The notes beneath the pieces were generated by a model that saw only the letters and a list, made by a program, of their open reading frames with translations, was not told the origin of the DNA and ran no database searches. Shown here in pieces: positions 1-9,893 of a stretch of DNA of 64,000 nt (its first letter is position 1; the number at the start of each line of letters is the position of its first letter). This DNA is from Dongia sedimenti. GTDB taxonomy: Bacteria; Pseudomonadota; Alphaproteobacteria; Dongiales; Dongiaceae. Location: contig JAUYVI010000006.1 in NCBI GenBank assembly GCA_030715195.1, positions 62,001 through 126,000 of the forward strand, written 5' to 3'. The position numbers and the translations under genes are program-made.

Positions 1-218
1 ACGATCGAGAGGAGAAACAGGATCTCGATCGGCGGGAAGCGCCAGAAGGCGAGAAACGGAATCCGTCCCGCATCCATCGCCGCCAGCGAGACCAGGCCCA
101 GCGCGTGGTTGAGGTTGTGGGTCAGCACATAGAAGAAGAGAAAGAGACCGGTCGCGAGCCTCAGGCGTCCCAGCAGGTGAGTGTGTCTGCCCGGCAAACC
201 ATGCTCCCGATTTGGCAA
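1..218 (-). CDS. Adenylate/guanylate cyclase-type membrane protein, N-terminal part
   Basis: Only the first ~72 codons lie in the window; the gene runs off the left edge. The frame is open and reads a short polar start, then hydrophobic segments containing LRLATGLFLFFYVLTHNLNH and, later, GLVSLAAMDAGR and LAFWRFPP. This resembles the membrane anchor in front of many alphaproteobacterial class III nucleotide cyclases, where His residues in the helices suggest haem or metal binding. The catalytic domain is not visible, so the family call rests on the anchor alone. The start is uncertain: TTG at 218, GTG at 248 and TTG at 197 are all in frame. It is divergent from the DUF1289 gene. Confidence 0.5.
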   Translation of the reverse strand, partial: MPNREHGLPGRHTHLLGRLRLATGLFLFFYVLTHNLNHALGLVSLAAMDAGRIPFLAFWRFPPIEILFLLSI

Positions 219-287
219 CGTCCCCGGCGCTATGATAAGAGCCTCCACGATGAAGCACTACCAAAACCACACACTCCGTATGGCGTA

Positions 288-560
288 ATGGCCGAAGACC
301 AGCCGAAAACACCGCTTCGTGATTTCGCCGCCGAGCGCATGGCGGAACGCCAGCGCCGCCGCGCCGAGCGCCGGATGATGCTGGCCAGCGGGCCAGCGTC
401 GCCCTGCGTCAGCGTCTGCCAGATGGACCCGATGACCGGATATTGCGTCGGGTGTTTGCGCACGATCGATGAGATCCGCGACTGGATCATCTCGACGCCG
501 GACGAGCGCAACAAGATCCTCGCCCAGCTGCCCGGACGGAAAGAACGGTCCGGCCTGTGA
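288..560 (+). CDS. DUF1289 (YdhL-like) protein
   Basis: A 90-residue protein from the ATG at 288. The C-terminal half carries the DUF1289 pattern SPCVSVCQMDP...YCVGCLRT..EI..W, with four Cys in CxxxC and CxxC spacing that probably bind metal or an Fe-S cluster. The frame is open upstream to 105, but a start there would overlap the divergent cyclase gene, so 288 is preferred; no clear ribosome binding site separates the options. Its last codon overlaps the GTG start of the transporter downstream, so the two are probably translated together. The biochemical role of DUF1289 is not established. Confidence 0.75.
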   Translation: MAEDQPKTPLRDFAAERMAERQRRRAERRMMLASGPASPCVSVCQMDPMTGYCVGCLRTIDEIRDWIISTPDERNKILAQLPGRKERSGL

Positions 561-1489
561 GTCTCGAAAGCGTGCGTGAAACGCCAGATCGCAGCGGACC
601 CTGGCTGCTCGCCGGCATAACCCTGTTCTGGGGCCTGAACTTCGTCACCATCAAATACTCGGTGGAGGAGGTCCCGATCTGGACCTTCCGCACCATCTGC
701 CTGCTGACCGGCGGGTTCGGCCTGCTCGGAATCGCCAAGGCGCTGGGCTTGAGCCTCCGCGTGCCGCGCGCCGAATGGCGGCCGCTGGTGATCGCGGCGA
801 TCGGCAACATCACCGGCTGGCACATCTTCTCCGCCTGGGGCCTGCAATACGTGCCGGCCAGCCGCGGCACCATCCTCGCCTACACGATGCCGCTGTTCGC
901 CGCCGTGATCTCGGTGCTCTGGCTCCGGCAGAAGATGACCGGCCTGATCATGACCGCGCTGGCTTCCGGCCTCGTCGCGCTGGCGATCCTGCTGGTGCCC
1001 ATCCGGGACGAGATCGTTGCGCATCCCTTCGGCCCGATGCTGATGCTGCTCGCCGCCGCCTTCTGGGCGTTCGGCACGGTGGCGCTGAAGCGCTATCGCT
1101 TCACCGTGCCGACCGCGGTGCTGGCCGGCTGGCAGATGCTGGTCGGCGGCATTCCGGTGTTCATCGGCTGGGCGCTGATCGACATCGATTTCGATCCGCG
1201 CCCGATCAGCCATGTCGCCTGGATGGCCGTCGCCTATTCCGCGATCGTGCCGATGATCTTCTGTCACTGGGCCTGGTTCCGCATCGTCGCAATCTACCCG
1301 GCGGCGGTGGCCGCGATCGGGACGCTCGCCATTCCGGTGGTGAGCGTGATCGCCGCGGCACTGCTCAAGGACGAGCCGATCGGGTTGTCGGAAATTCTCT
1401 CGCTCGGCCTGGTGCTGACCTCGCTCGCCTTGGTGCTCATCGTGCCGGCGCTGAAGAACCGCACGGCCCCTTTGCCGGAGCCGGAGTGA
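557..1489 (+). CDS. EamA-family (DMT superfamily) transporter
   Basis: A 310-residue integral membrane protein made of two EamA repeats, about ten hydrophobic helices in all. The first repeat opens with LLAGITLFWGLNFVTIKYSV, typical of metabolite exporters of the drug/metabolite transporter superfamily; the second contains AAAFWAFGTVALKRY. The substrate cannot be read from sequence; family members export amino acids, purines or drugs. It starts at GTG 557, overlapping the TGA of the DUF1289 gene, and ends before a hairpin-bearing gap shared with the convergent carA. Confidence 0.88.
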   Translation: MSLESVRETPDRSGPWLLAGITLFWGLNFVTIKYSVEEVPIWTFRTICLLTGGFGLLGIAKALGLSLRVPRAEWRPLVIAAIGNITGWHIFSAWGLQYVPASRGTILAYTMPLFAAVISVLWLRQKMTGLIMTALASGLVALAILLVPIRDEIVAHPFGPMLMLLAAAFWAFGTVALKRYRFTVPTAVLAGWQMLVGGIPVFIGWALIDIDFDPRPISHVAWMAVAYSAIVPMIFCHWAWFRIVAIYPAAVAAIGTLAIPVVSVIAAALLKDEPIGLSEILSLGLVLTSLALVLIVPALKNRTAPLPEPE

Positions 1490-1526
1490 CGCTCGAACTT
1501 TTACGGCCTGCGCCGGATCTAGGGCT

Positions 1527-1583
1527 CTAAAGGTGCATCAAGTGGTTGAGGTTAAAGCCGGTATCGCCTTCGACCGTGTTCAT
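1527..1583 (-). other. Possible 18-codon micro-ORF or gene remnant
   Basis: An ATG preceded by a purine-rich ACGGAGAA opens an 18-codon frame reading MNTVEGDTGFNLNHLMHL and then a stop. The end resembles the opening FDLDxLMHP-like phrase of small alphaproteobacterial proteins of unknown function, but here a stop follows at once. It may be a remnant or chance. Confidence 0.2.
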
Positions 1584-1643
1584 ACGATTCTCCGTTCTGT
1601 AAAAGCCCGGTAAAAGTTGGCGGCGTATCGTGAACGCATGCGA

Positions 1644-1672
1644 GTCCCCTCCTCCTACAAGGGGGAGGGGAC
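1644..1672. terminator. GC-rich hairpin between convergent genes
   Basis: The arms GTCCCCTCC and GGAGGGGAC are perfectly complementary over 9 bp around an 11-nt loop. It lies between the convergent EamA transporter and carA. No U-run follows on either strand, so it is either a weak bidirectional terminator or a dispersed palindromic element. Confidence 0.4.
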
Positions 1673-1763
1673 CATAGCGGGAGCGTCTCTCCGATCATGT
1701 AGAGTTGTACCACTTTTGTTCTATTAGTTCAATGCTTGTGGGACTGTGGTGAGTCCGTCTGCG

Positions 1764-2951
1764 TTACTTCCGCTTGGCTTCGATCTTCTCGACGAAGCGC
1801 TGGAACAGATAGTGGCTATCCTGCGGGCCGGGGGAGGCTTCGGGGTGGTACTGCACCGAGAAGATCGGCTTGCCGGTGACCTCGATGCCTTCGTTGGTGC
1901 CGTCGAACAGCGAGACGTGGGTGACGCTGACGTTCTTCGGCAGGCTTTCCGCCATCACTTCGAAGCCGTGGTTCTGGCTGGTGATCTCGACCCGGCCGGT
2001 GGCGAGGTCCTTCACCGGGTGGTTGGCGCCGCGATGGCCGCGCGCCATCTTGCGGGTCTTGCCGCCCAGCGCCAGCGCCAGCATCTGGTGGCCGAGGCAG
2101 ATGCCGAAGATCGGCAGTTCCTTCGCCATCAACTGCTGGATCACCGGCACGGCATAGGTGCCGGTCGCCGCCGGATCGCCGGGGCCGTTGGAGAGAAAGA
2201 CGCCGTCCGGCTTGTGGACCAGAACATCCTCGGCCGTCGCGGTCGCCGGCACCACGGTGACGTCGAACCCGGCGCTGGCGAGGCAGCGCAGGATGTTGCG
2301 CTTGGCGCCATAGTCGATGGCGACCACTTTCAGCTTCGGATCGGTCTGCTTGCCGTAGCCGCTGCCGAGCTGCCAGAGCGTCTCGTCCCAGTGATAGGTC
2401 TGGCGGCAGGTGACGTCCTTCGCGAGGTCCATGCCGTCCAGCCCGGGCCAGCCCTTGGCCTCGGCGATCAGAGCGGGAATGTCGAACACGCCATCCTTGG
2501 AATGCGCGATGACGCCGTTCGGCGCGCCGCCATCGCGAATTCTGCGGGTGAGCGCGCGGGTGTCGATGCCGGCGATGGCGGGCAGCCGGTGCGCGCGCAG
2601 CCAGGCGTCGAAGTGCTGGGCCGCGCGCCAATTCGAGGGCTCGCTGATATCGGTCGCCAGAACCGCACCGCGCGCCGCCGGCGTCACGGTCTCGATGTCT
2701 TCCGGATTGGCGCCGGTATTGCCGATATGCGGGAAGGTGAAGGTGATGATCTGCCCGGCATAGGAGGGATCGGTCATGATCTCCTGATAGCCGGTCATCG
2801 AGGTGTTGAAGCAGACCTCGCCCACCGCCTTGCCCTCGGCGCCCAGGCCGCGGCCCTTGATGACGGTCCCATCGGCCAGCACCAGGACGGCGGTCGGCTT
2901 CGGGGTGTCGTCGATCGACCGGGTGGGCGTGGGGTTGGGCGGAAGGCCCAT
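1764..2951 (-). CDS. carA: Carbamoyl-phosphate synthase small subunit
   Basis: This is the glutaminase subunit of carbamoyl-phosphate synthetase. It supplies ammonia from glutamine to CarB for arginine and pyrimidine synthesis in the cytoplasm. From the ATG at 2951 it has 395 residues. The N-terminal CPSase_sm domain begins VLVLADGTVIKGRGLG and holds FNTSMTGYQEI. The C-terminal class I amidotransferase domain carries the nucleophile in FGICLGHQ (Cys near residue 285) and the catalytic His-Glu in YHPEASPGP. The frame extends to 3005, but the extra residues are basic and unlike the family. carB is not in the window. The gene is divergent from the YqeY-family gene. Confidence 0.96.
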   Translation of the reverse strand: MGLPPNPTPTRSIDDTPKPTAVLVLADGTVIKGRGLGAEGKAVGEVCFNTSMTGYQEIMTDPSYAGQIITFTFPHIGNTGANPEDIETVTPAARGAVLATDISEPSNWRAAQHFDAWLRAHRLPAIAGIDTRALTRRIRDGGAPNGVIAHSKDGVFDIPALIAEAKGWPGLDGMDLAKDVTCRQTYHWDETLWQLGSGYGKQTDPKLKVVAIDYGAKRNILRCLASAGFDVTVVPATATAEDVLVHKPDGVFLSNGPGDPAATGTYAVPVIQQLMAKELPIFGICLGHQMLALALGGKTRKMARGHRGANHPVKDLATGRVEITSQNHGFEVMAESLPKNVSVTHVSLFDGTNEGIEVTGKPIFSVQYHPEASPGPQDSHYLFQRFVEKIEAKRK

Positions 2952-3140
2952 GGCAGCGTCCTTTTGCGGTTGCCGGGTTCTAAGCGCTCGCGTCCGCAGC
3001 GTCAAGCCGTCACCCCGGATAAATCGGCCGATAAATCAATGGCTTGTATGCAGCCGGCGCAATTGTCAGGCGGCGGCGAATCCTTTAGGTTCAATCCTTT
3101 CCCGGCCAGATCGTCCCACAATTGCAGGACCAAGATCGCC

Positions 3141-3596
3141 ATGCTGCGCGAGCGTTTCAATGAGGATCTGAAGACGGCGATGAAGTCGCGCGACCAGGCG
3201 GCGGTCTCGACGCTGCGCATGATCAACTCGACCTTGAAGGATCGCGACATCGCCGCGCGTCCCAAAGGTATCACCCAGGTCGACGAGGCCGAGATCATCG
3301 ACATGCTGCAGAAGATGGTCCGCCAGCGCCAGGAGAGCATCGAGCTCTATAAGCAGGGCGGCCGCCAGGAGCTGGTCGACAAAGAGCAGGCCGAGATCGA
3401 TCTGATCGAGCGCTACCTGCCGAAGAAGCTGAGCGATGCCGAGCAGGCCGACGCCATCGCCAAGGCGATCGCCGAGACCGGGGCCGCCAGCATCAAGGAC
3501 ATGGGCAAGGTCATGGCCGCTCTCAAAGCGGGCTATGCCGGCCGCATGGATTTCTCGAAGGTCGGACCGGCGCTCAAGGCCAAGCTCGGCGGCTGA
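3141..3596 (+). CDS. GatB/YqeY domain protein
   Basis: A 151-residue soluble helical protein starting MLRERFNEDLKTAMKSRDQA. It shows the YqeY hallmarks STLRMINSTLKDRDI and EQAEIDLIERYLPKKLSD and the GatB-tail-like end MGKVMAALKAGYAGRMDFSK. The domain is homologous to the C-terminal tRNA-binding tail of GatB, but its function as a stand-alone protein is unclear. In many bacteria it sits beside dnaG and rpoD, as here. The ATG at 3141 is chosen because translation upstream gives no family-like sequence. Confidence 0.92.
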   Translation: MLRERFNEDLKTAMKSRDQAAVSTLRMINSTLKDRDIAARPKGITQVDEAEIIDMLQKMVRQRQESIELYKQGGRQELVDKEQAEIDLIERYLPKKLSDAEQADAIAKAIAETGAASIKDMGKVMAALKAGYAGRMDFSKVGPALKAKLGG

Positions 3597-3602
3597 GCCG
3601 GT

Positions 3603-3611
3603 TTATCCACA
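3603..3611 (+). promoter_or_regulatory. DnaA box (perfect TTATCCACA)
   Basis: An exact match to the consensus DnaA-binding nonamer TTATCCACA, 7 bp after the YqeY stop codon and ~130 bp before dnaG. Two relaxed copies follow within 50 bp on the same strand. Confidence 0.5.
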
Positions 3612-3636
3612 CCACTTCCGCTCGGTTTCCGTCCAC

Positions 3637-3657
3637 TTATCCAGCGATTTATCCCCG
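3637..3657 (+). promoter_or_regulatory. Two degenerate DnaA-box-like nonamers
   Basis: TTATCCAGC (3637-3645) and TTATCCCCG (3649-3657) each match the DnaA consensus at seven of nine positions. Both have the same orientation as the perfect box at 3603, so they form a small cluster in the dnaG promoter region. Confidence 0.3.
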
Positions 3658-3742
3658 TCAGGTTGAGCGAAAGCCGGGCGTTTGGCTTATCGTCTCTGCG
3701 ACTCGGTTGTATGGTCCGACCGAGTGAGCATGGGAGACTTCA

Positions 3743-5680
3743 TTGGCCTTTTCGCCGGCCTTTCTGGATGAGCTGCGCCGCCGCCTGCCGATCTTCGATC
3801 TGGTCGGGCGCAAGGTGCGCCTCAACCGCCGGGGCAAGCAGGCGACGGGGCTCTGTCCGTTCCACAACGAGAAGAGCCCATCCTTCCACGTCTATGACGA
3901 TGACGAGCCGCATTACCATTGCTTCGGCTGCGGCGCCCATGGCGATGCCATCACCTTCGTCATGCAGACGGATGGTCTCGACTTCCGCGACGCGGTCGAG
4001 CGGCTGGCCGGCGAGGCCGGGCTCGAAGTGCCCAAGGACACGCCCCAGGAGCGCGAGCGCGAGGAGCGCCGGGCCAGCCTCGGCACGGTCATGGAAGCCT
4101 CCTGCGCGTTCTTCCAGGCGCAGCTCGCCGGGAGTCCCGGCGCCGGCTATCTGCAGCGGCGCGGCCTGACCGCCGAGACCGTGCAGCGCTTTCGCCTCGG
4201 CTTCGCGCCGGACAGCCGCACTGCGCTCAAGAACCATCTCGCCAAGCTCAGCATTCCCGAAGCGCTGGCGATCGAATCCGGCATGCTGATCAAGCCGGAG
4301 GATGGTGGCCCGACCTACGACCGTTTCCGCAACCGCGTCATCTTCCCGATCGCCGACACCAAGGGCCGCATCGTCGCCTTCGGCGGCCGCGTGCTGGGCG
4401 ACGAGAAGCCGAAATACCTGAATTCGCCGGAGACGCCGCTCTTCTCCAAGGGCCGGCAGCTCTACAACATGAACTTCGCCCAGAAGGCCGCGCGCGAGAC
4501 CGGCGAGGTGATCGTGGTCGAAGGCTATATGGACGTGATCGCGCTGGCGCAGGCGGGCTTCCCGCAGGTGGTGGCGCCGCTCGGCACCGCCTTGACCGAG
4601 GAGCAGATCGAGGTGCTGTGGCGGCTCGCCCCCGAGCCGATCCTCTGCTTCGACGGCGACGAGGCGGGGCAGAAGGCGGCGGCCAAGGTCGCCGAGCGCG
4701 TGCTGCCGATCCTGAAGCCCGGTCTCTCGCTCAACTTCATCAACCTGGTCGACGAGGAGAGCGGCGAGAAGCAGGACCCGGACAGTTTCCTGAAGAAGCA
4801 TGCGCCGCGCGAATTCCGCGCCTATCTCGACGCCAAGAAGACGCCGCTCTCCGGAATTCTCTGGACCATCCTGCGCAAGGAGCGGCTGCTCGACACGCCG
4901 GAGCGGCGCGCCGGCTTCCGTTCCGACATCAACCACCTGGTCAACCTGATCGCGGACAAGCCGACCCGCGAGGAATACCGCGCGCATTTCCAGTCCATGC
5001 TGCAGCAGATCTCCGGCGGCGAGGTCGGCGGCGCGCGCCTCGCACCCGGCCAGCGCGGTCAGCCGCAGCGATTCAGCGAAGCGGGCCGGACCGGGGCGGA
5101 TGGCCGGACCTACTCGTTCTTCGATTGGCGGTTTCTGCCGCAGTTCTACAAGGAGTGGGGCGGCGAAGCCTTGCGCCAGGGCCTGCATTCGGTGCGGCGC
5201 CAGCCGGTAGAGGCTTTCCTCGCCACCGTGGTCCATCACCCGGAGCTGCTGCACAAATATATCGAGACCTTGAAGTCGCTGGAGATCGGCGACGCGGATC
5301 TCGTCAAGTTGCGCAACCGCCTGGTGCGGATCGCCATCGAGGTGCCGGAGCTGACCAGCACCGGGCTCTGGAGTCAGCTGGTGCAGGAGGGGTTCGGGGG
5401 GCTGCTCGAGACCCTGTCCTTTCGCACCCATGCACTCCGCTTCACTCTGCCGATCGCCGAGGAAGCGGCCGCCGAAGCCGGCCTGCTCCATGTCCTGGGA
5501 ATTCTGAATGAGCAGGACCTCCGCCTGGATCGGGACCAGGCGGGTAAGGCGCTGGCGGAGGATCCGACCGAGGAGAACTTGCGCCGCTTCGAGACCCTGC
5601 GCGACCTGCTGCTGGAAGCCGAGAGCCGGCGCCGCGACCTCGACCCGGTCTTCGACACGCCGACCCAGAGAGCCCATTAG
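3743..5680 (+). CDS. dnaG: DNA primase
   Basis: It makes RNA primers at the replication fork with the DnaB helicase. The 645-residue protein has the usual order. The N-terminal CHC2 zinc ribbon has ligands Cys38, His41, Cys60 and Cys63 in GLCPFHNEKSPSFHV...YHCFGCGAHGD. The catalytic core contains NRVIFPI and FGGR, and the TOPRIM fold has VVEGYMD near residue 257 and FDGDEAGQKAA near 303. A divergent C-terminal helicase-binding domain follows. Translation starts at TTG 3743; the nearby ATG at 3730 is out of frame. It lies downstream of the YqeY gene and upstream of rpoD, the classic macromolecular-synthesis arrangement. Confidence 0.97.
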   Translation: MAFSPAFLDELRRRLPIFDLVGRKVRLNRRGKQATGLCPFHNEKSPSFHVYDDDEPHYHCFGCGAHGDAITFVMQTDGLDFRDAVERLAGEAGLEVPKDTPQEREREERRASLGTVMEASCAFFQAQLAGSPGAGYLQRRGLTAETVQRFRLGFAPDSRTALKNHLAKLSIPEALAIESGMLIKPEDGGPTYDRFRNRVIFPIADTKGRIVAFGGRVLGDEKPKYLNSPETPLFSKGRQLYNMNFAQKAARETGEVIVVEGYMDVIALAQAGFPQVVAPLGTALTEEQIEVLWRLAPEPILCFDGDEAGQKAAAKVAERVLPILKPGLSLNFINLVDEESGEKQDPDSFLKKHAPREFRAYLDAKKTPLSGILWTILRKERLLDTPERRAGFRSDINHLVNLIADKPTREEYRAHFQSMLQQISGGEVGGARLAPGQRGQPQRFSEAGRTGADGRTYSFFDWRFLPQFYKEWGGEALRQGLHSVRRQPVEAFLATVVHHPELLHKYIETLKSLEIGDADLVKLRNRLVRIAIEVPELTSTGLWSQLVQEGFGGLLETLSFRTHALRFTLPIAEEAAAEAGLLHVLGILNEQDLRLDRDQAGKALAEDPTEENLRRFETLRDLLLEAESRRRDLDPVFDTPTQRAH

Positions 5681-5885
5681 GCGCCACTGCCGGGGATGAA
5701 CGGCACGGGCCTTGCGGCTGGCTCCATGGCCTCCGCTTGGGAAAACCGCGTGGCTTCTGCTACCCTGGCGCCGGCCAGGCTGGGCTGGCGGGGGCCGGAA
5801 CCGGTCCTCTGCAAAGAGGGTTAACCATACCGGGTGCTGCACCGCCCTTCTGGAATGCCCCGGGGACGGAATGTGTGGGCGAATC

Positions 5886-5894
5886 TGTGGATAA
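5886..5894 (-). promoter_or_regulatory. DnaA box (perfect, reverse orientation)
   Basis: TGTGGATAA is the exact reverse complement of TTATCCACA. It sits 36 bp upstream of the -35 element of the rpoD promoter. Confidence 0.45.
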
Positions 5895-5929
5895 AGGCCT
5901 TGCGGCAGAAGCACTTCCGGTCAGTCAGC

Positions 5930-5957
5930 TTGACAAGCCAGAGGCCGCCATTATAGA
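5930..5957 (+). promoter_or_regulatory. Sigma-70 promoter of rpoD
   Basis: A consensus -35 TTGACA (5930-5935) and a near-consensus -10 TATAGA (5952-5957) are separated by 16 bp. Transcription should start near 5964 and read ~450 nt before the rpoD start codon. It is the clearest housekeeping promoter I see in the window. Confidence 0.7.
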
Positions 5958-6411
5958 CCAGCCGGCCCGTCCGCAGCGCCTTGATTCAGAGGCAGTGCAG
6001 AACCATTTGAGGGACCTAGGCTTTCCGCCCGCCCTCGGTGCTCTGTGGCGTGGACCGGCAGCAGCAAAGGAACCCTTCCGCCGGCCGGCAGTGGCCCGGG
6101 CCGAGGAGGGGCTTTTGCACGTGATTGGGCGTGCTGCGGGAGCGCGACGAGGTGCGTACAGGGTCCGAGAGAAGCGCCCGCCGGTTGCAGCCTCTGCTGC
6201 CTCCAGCCTGTTTTGCAGCGGGTGCAAGGCGTCATCGAACGTCTGGAAGCTCCCGATCGACTGGAATGGGGGCGACCGAAGATCGGGATGGTCCCATCGG
6301 TACGGCCCCCCTCTATCTGGATGGGCGGATTGGCCAGTGCGCGACGCGCGCGGTTCCCGAGGATTGGAACTGGGCGCGCGTCTTCAAGAGCGAATGCGAT
6401 AGGTGGATTAG

Positions 6412-8391
<1,980 letters not shown>

Positions 8392-8396
8392 TCCAA

Positions 8397-8429
8397 AAGA
8401 AGCCGGGCATTGCCCGGCTTCTTGCTTTT
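8397..8429 (+). terminator. Rho-independent terminator of rpoD
   Basis: The arms AAGAAGCCGGGC and GCCCGGCTTCTT pair perfectly over 12 bp around an ATT loop and are followed by GCTTTT. It begins 5 bp after the rpoD stop codon. Confidence 0.88.
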
Positions 8430-8474
8430 GGGTATCGACTACGCGGTCAAGCCGAGTCCGGCTAGACTGTGGCC

Positions 8475-9062
8475 ATGGATCTCGGCCCGGAACTGTTCGA
8501 TCTGCTCAATGCCTGCCGGCAGAAGGTCGGGAAACCGCCCGCTCGTTACGGCGCGCCCGGGCTGTCGGCCGTTGACACTGCGTCCATCGAGGCCGAGCTC
8601 GGCTTTCGTCTTCCGCCGGACTTCGTCTATCTGTTTCAAAACCTGCAAGATCCGGGCGGCGTCTTCTTTCCTTGGCGGGATTTCGACAAGCGGCAATACG
8701 ACGAGATGATCGCTTGGGTGCTGCACGGCATTGAGTTCGACATCGAACACAACGGCTTCTGGCTGGAGCGCTGGGGCGGTAGACCGTCACACCTTTCAGC
8801 CGCCCTGGAGATCGCGCGAAGCGACTTCCCGGCTTGGCCCAAGTTGCTGCCGATCTTCGGTCATCGGTTCCTCGCCGCCGAGCCGTGCCGCAGCGGGAAC
8901 CCGGTCTTCTCGATCAAGCAAACCGACATCATCTATTACGGGGCCGACCTTGCCCATTATCTGCTGCTGGAATTCGCGCGGTCGGGCGATGGGGACTATC
9001 GGCTTCATACCTATGCCCAGGAAATCCGCCGGATCGACGTGTGGAGCGATCTGGCCAGGTGA
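8475..9062 (+). CDS. SMI1/KNR4 (SUKH) family protein
   Basis: A 195-residue cytoplasmic protein. The family pattern is visible as an N-terminal helix leading to IEAELGFRLPPDFVYLFQNL, then a Gly-rich turn with FFPWRDF, and later PIFGHRFLAAEP and PVFSIKQTDIIYYGADLAHY, typical of SUKH-fold proteins. Many SUKH proteins are immunity or recognition partners in toxin systems, others are stand-alone; no toxin gene is adjacent here. The ATG at 8475 and an in-frame GTG at 8469 are both possible starts. Codon use looks a little less GC-biased than the neighbours. Confidence 0.75.
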   Translation: MDLGPELFDLLNACRQKVGKPPARYGAPGLSAVDTASIEAELGFRLPPDFVYLFQNLQDPGGVFFPWRDFDKRQYDEMIAWVLHGIEFDIEHNGFWLERWGGRPSHLSAALEIARSDFPAWPKLLPIFGHRFLAAEPCRSGNPVFSIKQTDIIYYGADLAHYLLLEFARSGDGDYRLHTYAQEIRRIDVWSDLAR

Positions 9063-9117
9063 CTTGCGCAACGCTCGCGATCGGGGAGCGCCGGGTTCAC
9101 TCAATGTGGGGGCGACA

Positions 9118-9708
9118 ATGGCCGACAAAATCCTGGTTTTTTATGGCTCCTACCGGAGCGATCGGATGGGGATCCGGCTCGCCGACTACGCCGTCGCGCA
9201 ACTCCGCGCGCGCGGCAACGACGTCGCGCTGATCGACGCCAAGGCAATCAATCTCCCGATCCTCGACCGGATGTACAAGGAATACGCGCCCGGCACCGCG
9301 CCGGCGGCGCTGGAAGCGCTGGCGGCCAAGATCAAGGGCGCCGATGCCTTCGTCTTCGTCACCGGCGAATACAATTGGGGGCCGCAGCCCGGTCTCAAGA
9401 ATCTCACCGATCATTTCCTGGAAGAGTGGTTCTGGCGCCCGGCCGCGATCATGAGCTATTCCGCCGGCCGCTTCGCCGGCGTGCGCTCGGCCATGACCTG
9501 GCACGGGATCCTCTCCGAGATGGGCATGGTGGTGATCTCCAGCACGATCGCCGTCGGCCCGATCGGCAAGTCGCTGGACGAGAACGCGCGCCCGATCGGC
9601 GAGGGTGGTGCCAGCCTGGAGCGCGCCTTTCCGCGTTTCGCCGACGATCTGGCCTGGTGGACCGAGGCCGCGAAGGCCCAGCGCCTGCGGAAGCAGCCGC
9701 CATACTGA
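9118..9708 (+). CDS. NADPH-dependent FMN reductase family protein
   Basis: A 196-residue flavodoxin-like protein. The phosphate-binding loop is FYGSYRSDRMGIRLADYA at the N-terminus, and the flavin-contacting FVFVTGEYNWGPQPGLKNLTD lies near residues 80-100, as in NAD(P)H:FMN/quinone reductases. It probably reduces quinones, azo compounds or metal ions with FMN in the cytoplasm; the physiological substrate is unknown. The ATG at 9118 lies 55 bp after the SMI1/KNR4 gene, so the two could share a transcript. Confidence 0.88.
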   Translation: MADKILVFYGSYRSDRMGIRLADYAVAQLRARGNDVALIDAKAINLPILDRMYKEYAPGTAPAALEALAAKIKGADAFVFVTGEYNWGPQPGLKNLTDHFLEEWFWRPAAIMSYSAGRFAGVRSAMTWHGILSEMGMVVISSTIAVGPIGKSLDENARPIGEGGASLERAFPRFADDLAWWTEAAKAQRLRKQPPY

Positions 9709-9893
9709 CCGGCGCGCGTCGGCCCGCGCCGACCTTGATGCGCGTTAGTTAAGAAATTACCACGCGTCGATCGCGTGCAAGTGGTCGATTGGCGTGCTAT
9801 TGTCAGAACTCTGGAAATTGCCAGTGCCACAGCGTGGCCGCCGACGCCGACCGAGAATCGCGTATGGCGCTGGGGCCGGAAAGAGATCCGGGA

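Larger units (their letters stand above)
5681..6411 (+). other. dnaG-rpoD intergenic region with rpoD promoter and long leader
   Basis: 731 bp without a convincing gene. A frame open from 5737 to 6402 encodes a Gly/Ala/Arg-rich product with no family features. The first ~200 bp hold nothing recognisable. A perfect reverse DnaA box (5886-5894) and a strong sigma-70 promoter (5930-5957) follow, leaving ~450 nt of transcribed leader before rpoD. The leader has several GC-rich complementary stretches (for example 6060-6110 and 6180-6240) but matches no RNA family that I can name. Confidence 0.5.

Noticed and set aside
1746..3140. Long plus-strand frame opposite carA, fused in frame to the YqeY-family protein
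   Set aside because: carA is unmistakable on the minus strand. The plus-strand part is low-complexity, so the YqeY protein is taken to start at 3141.
3740..5914. 724-codon antisense frame over dnaG
   Set aside because: dnaG has all primase motifs; the antisense product is Arg/Leu/Gln-rich without domains.
5737..6402. 221-codon frame in the dnaG-rpoD gap
   Set aside because: Its codon use and amino-acid composition are not protein-like, and it overlaps the promoter and DnaA box.
5960..6411. 6S, RNase P or tmRNA in the rpoD leader
   Set aside because: Some short phrases recall 6S RNA, but no characteristic bubble, RNase P core or tmRNA ends could be assembled by eye.
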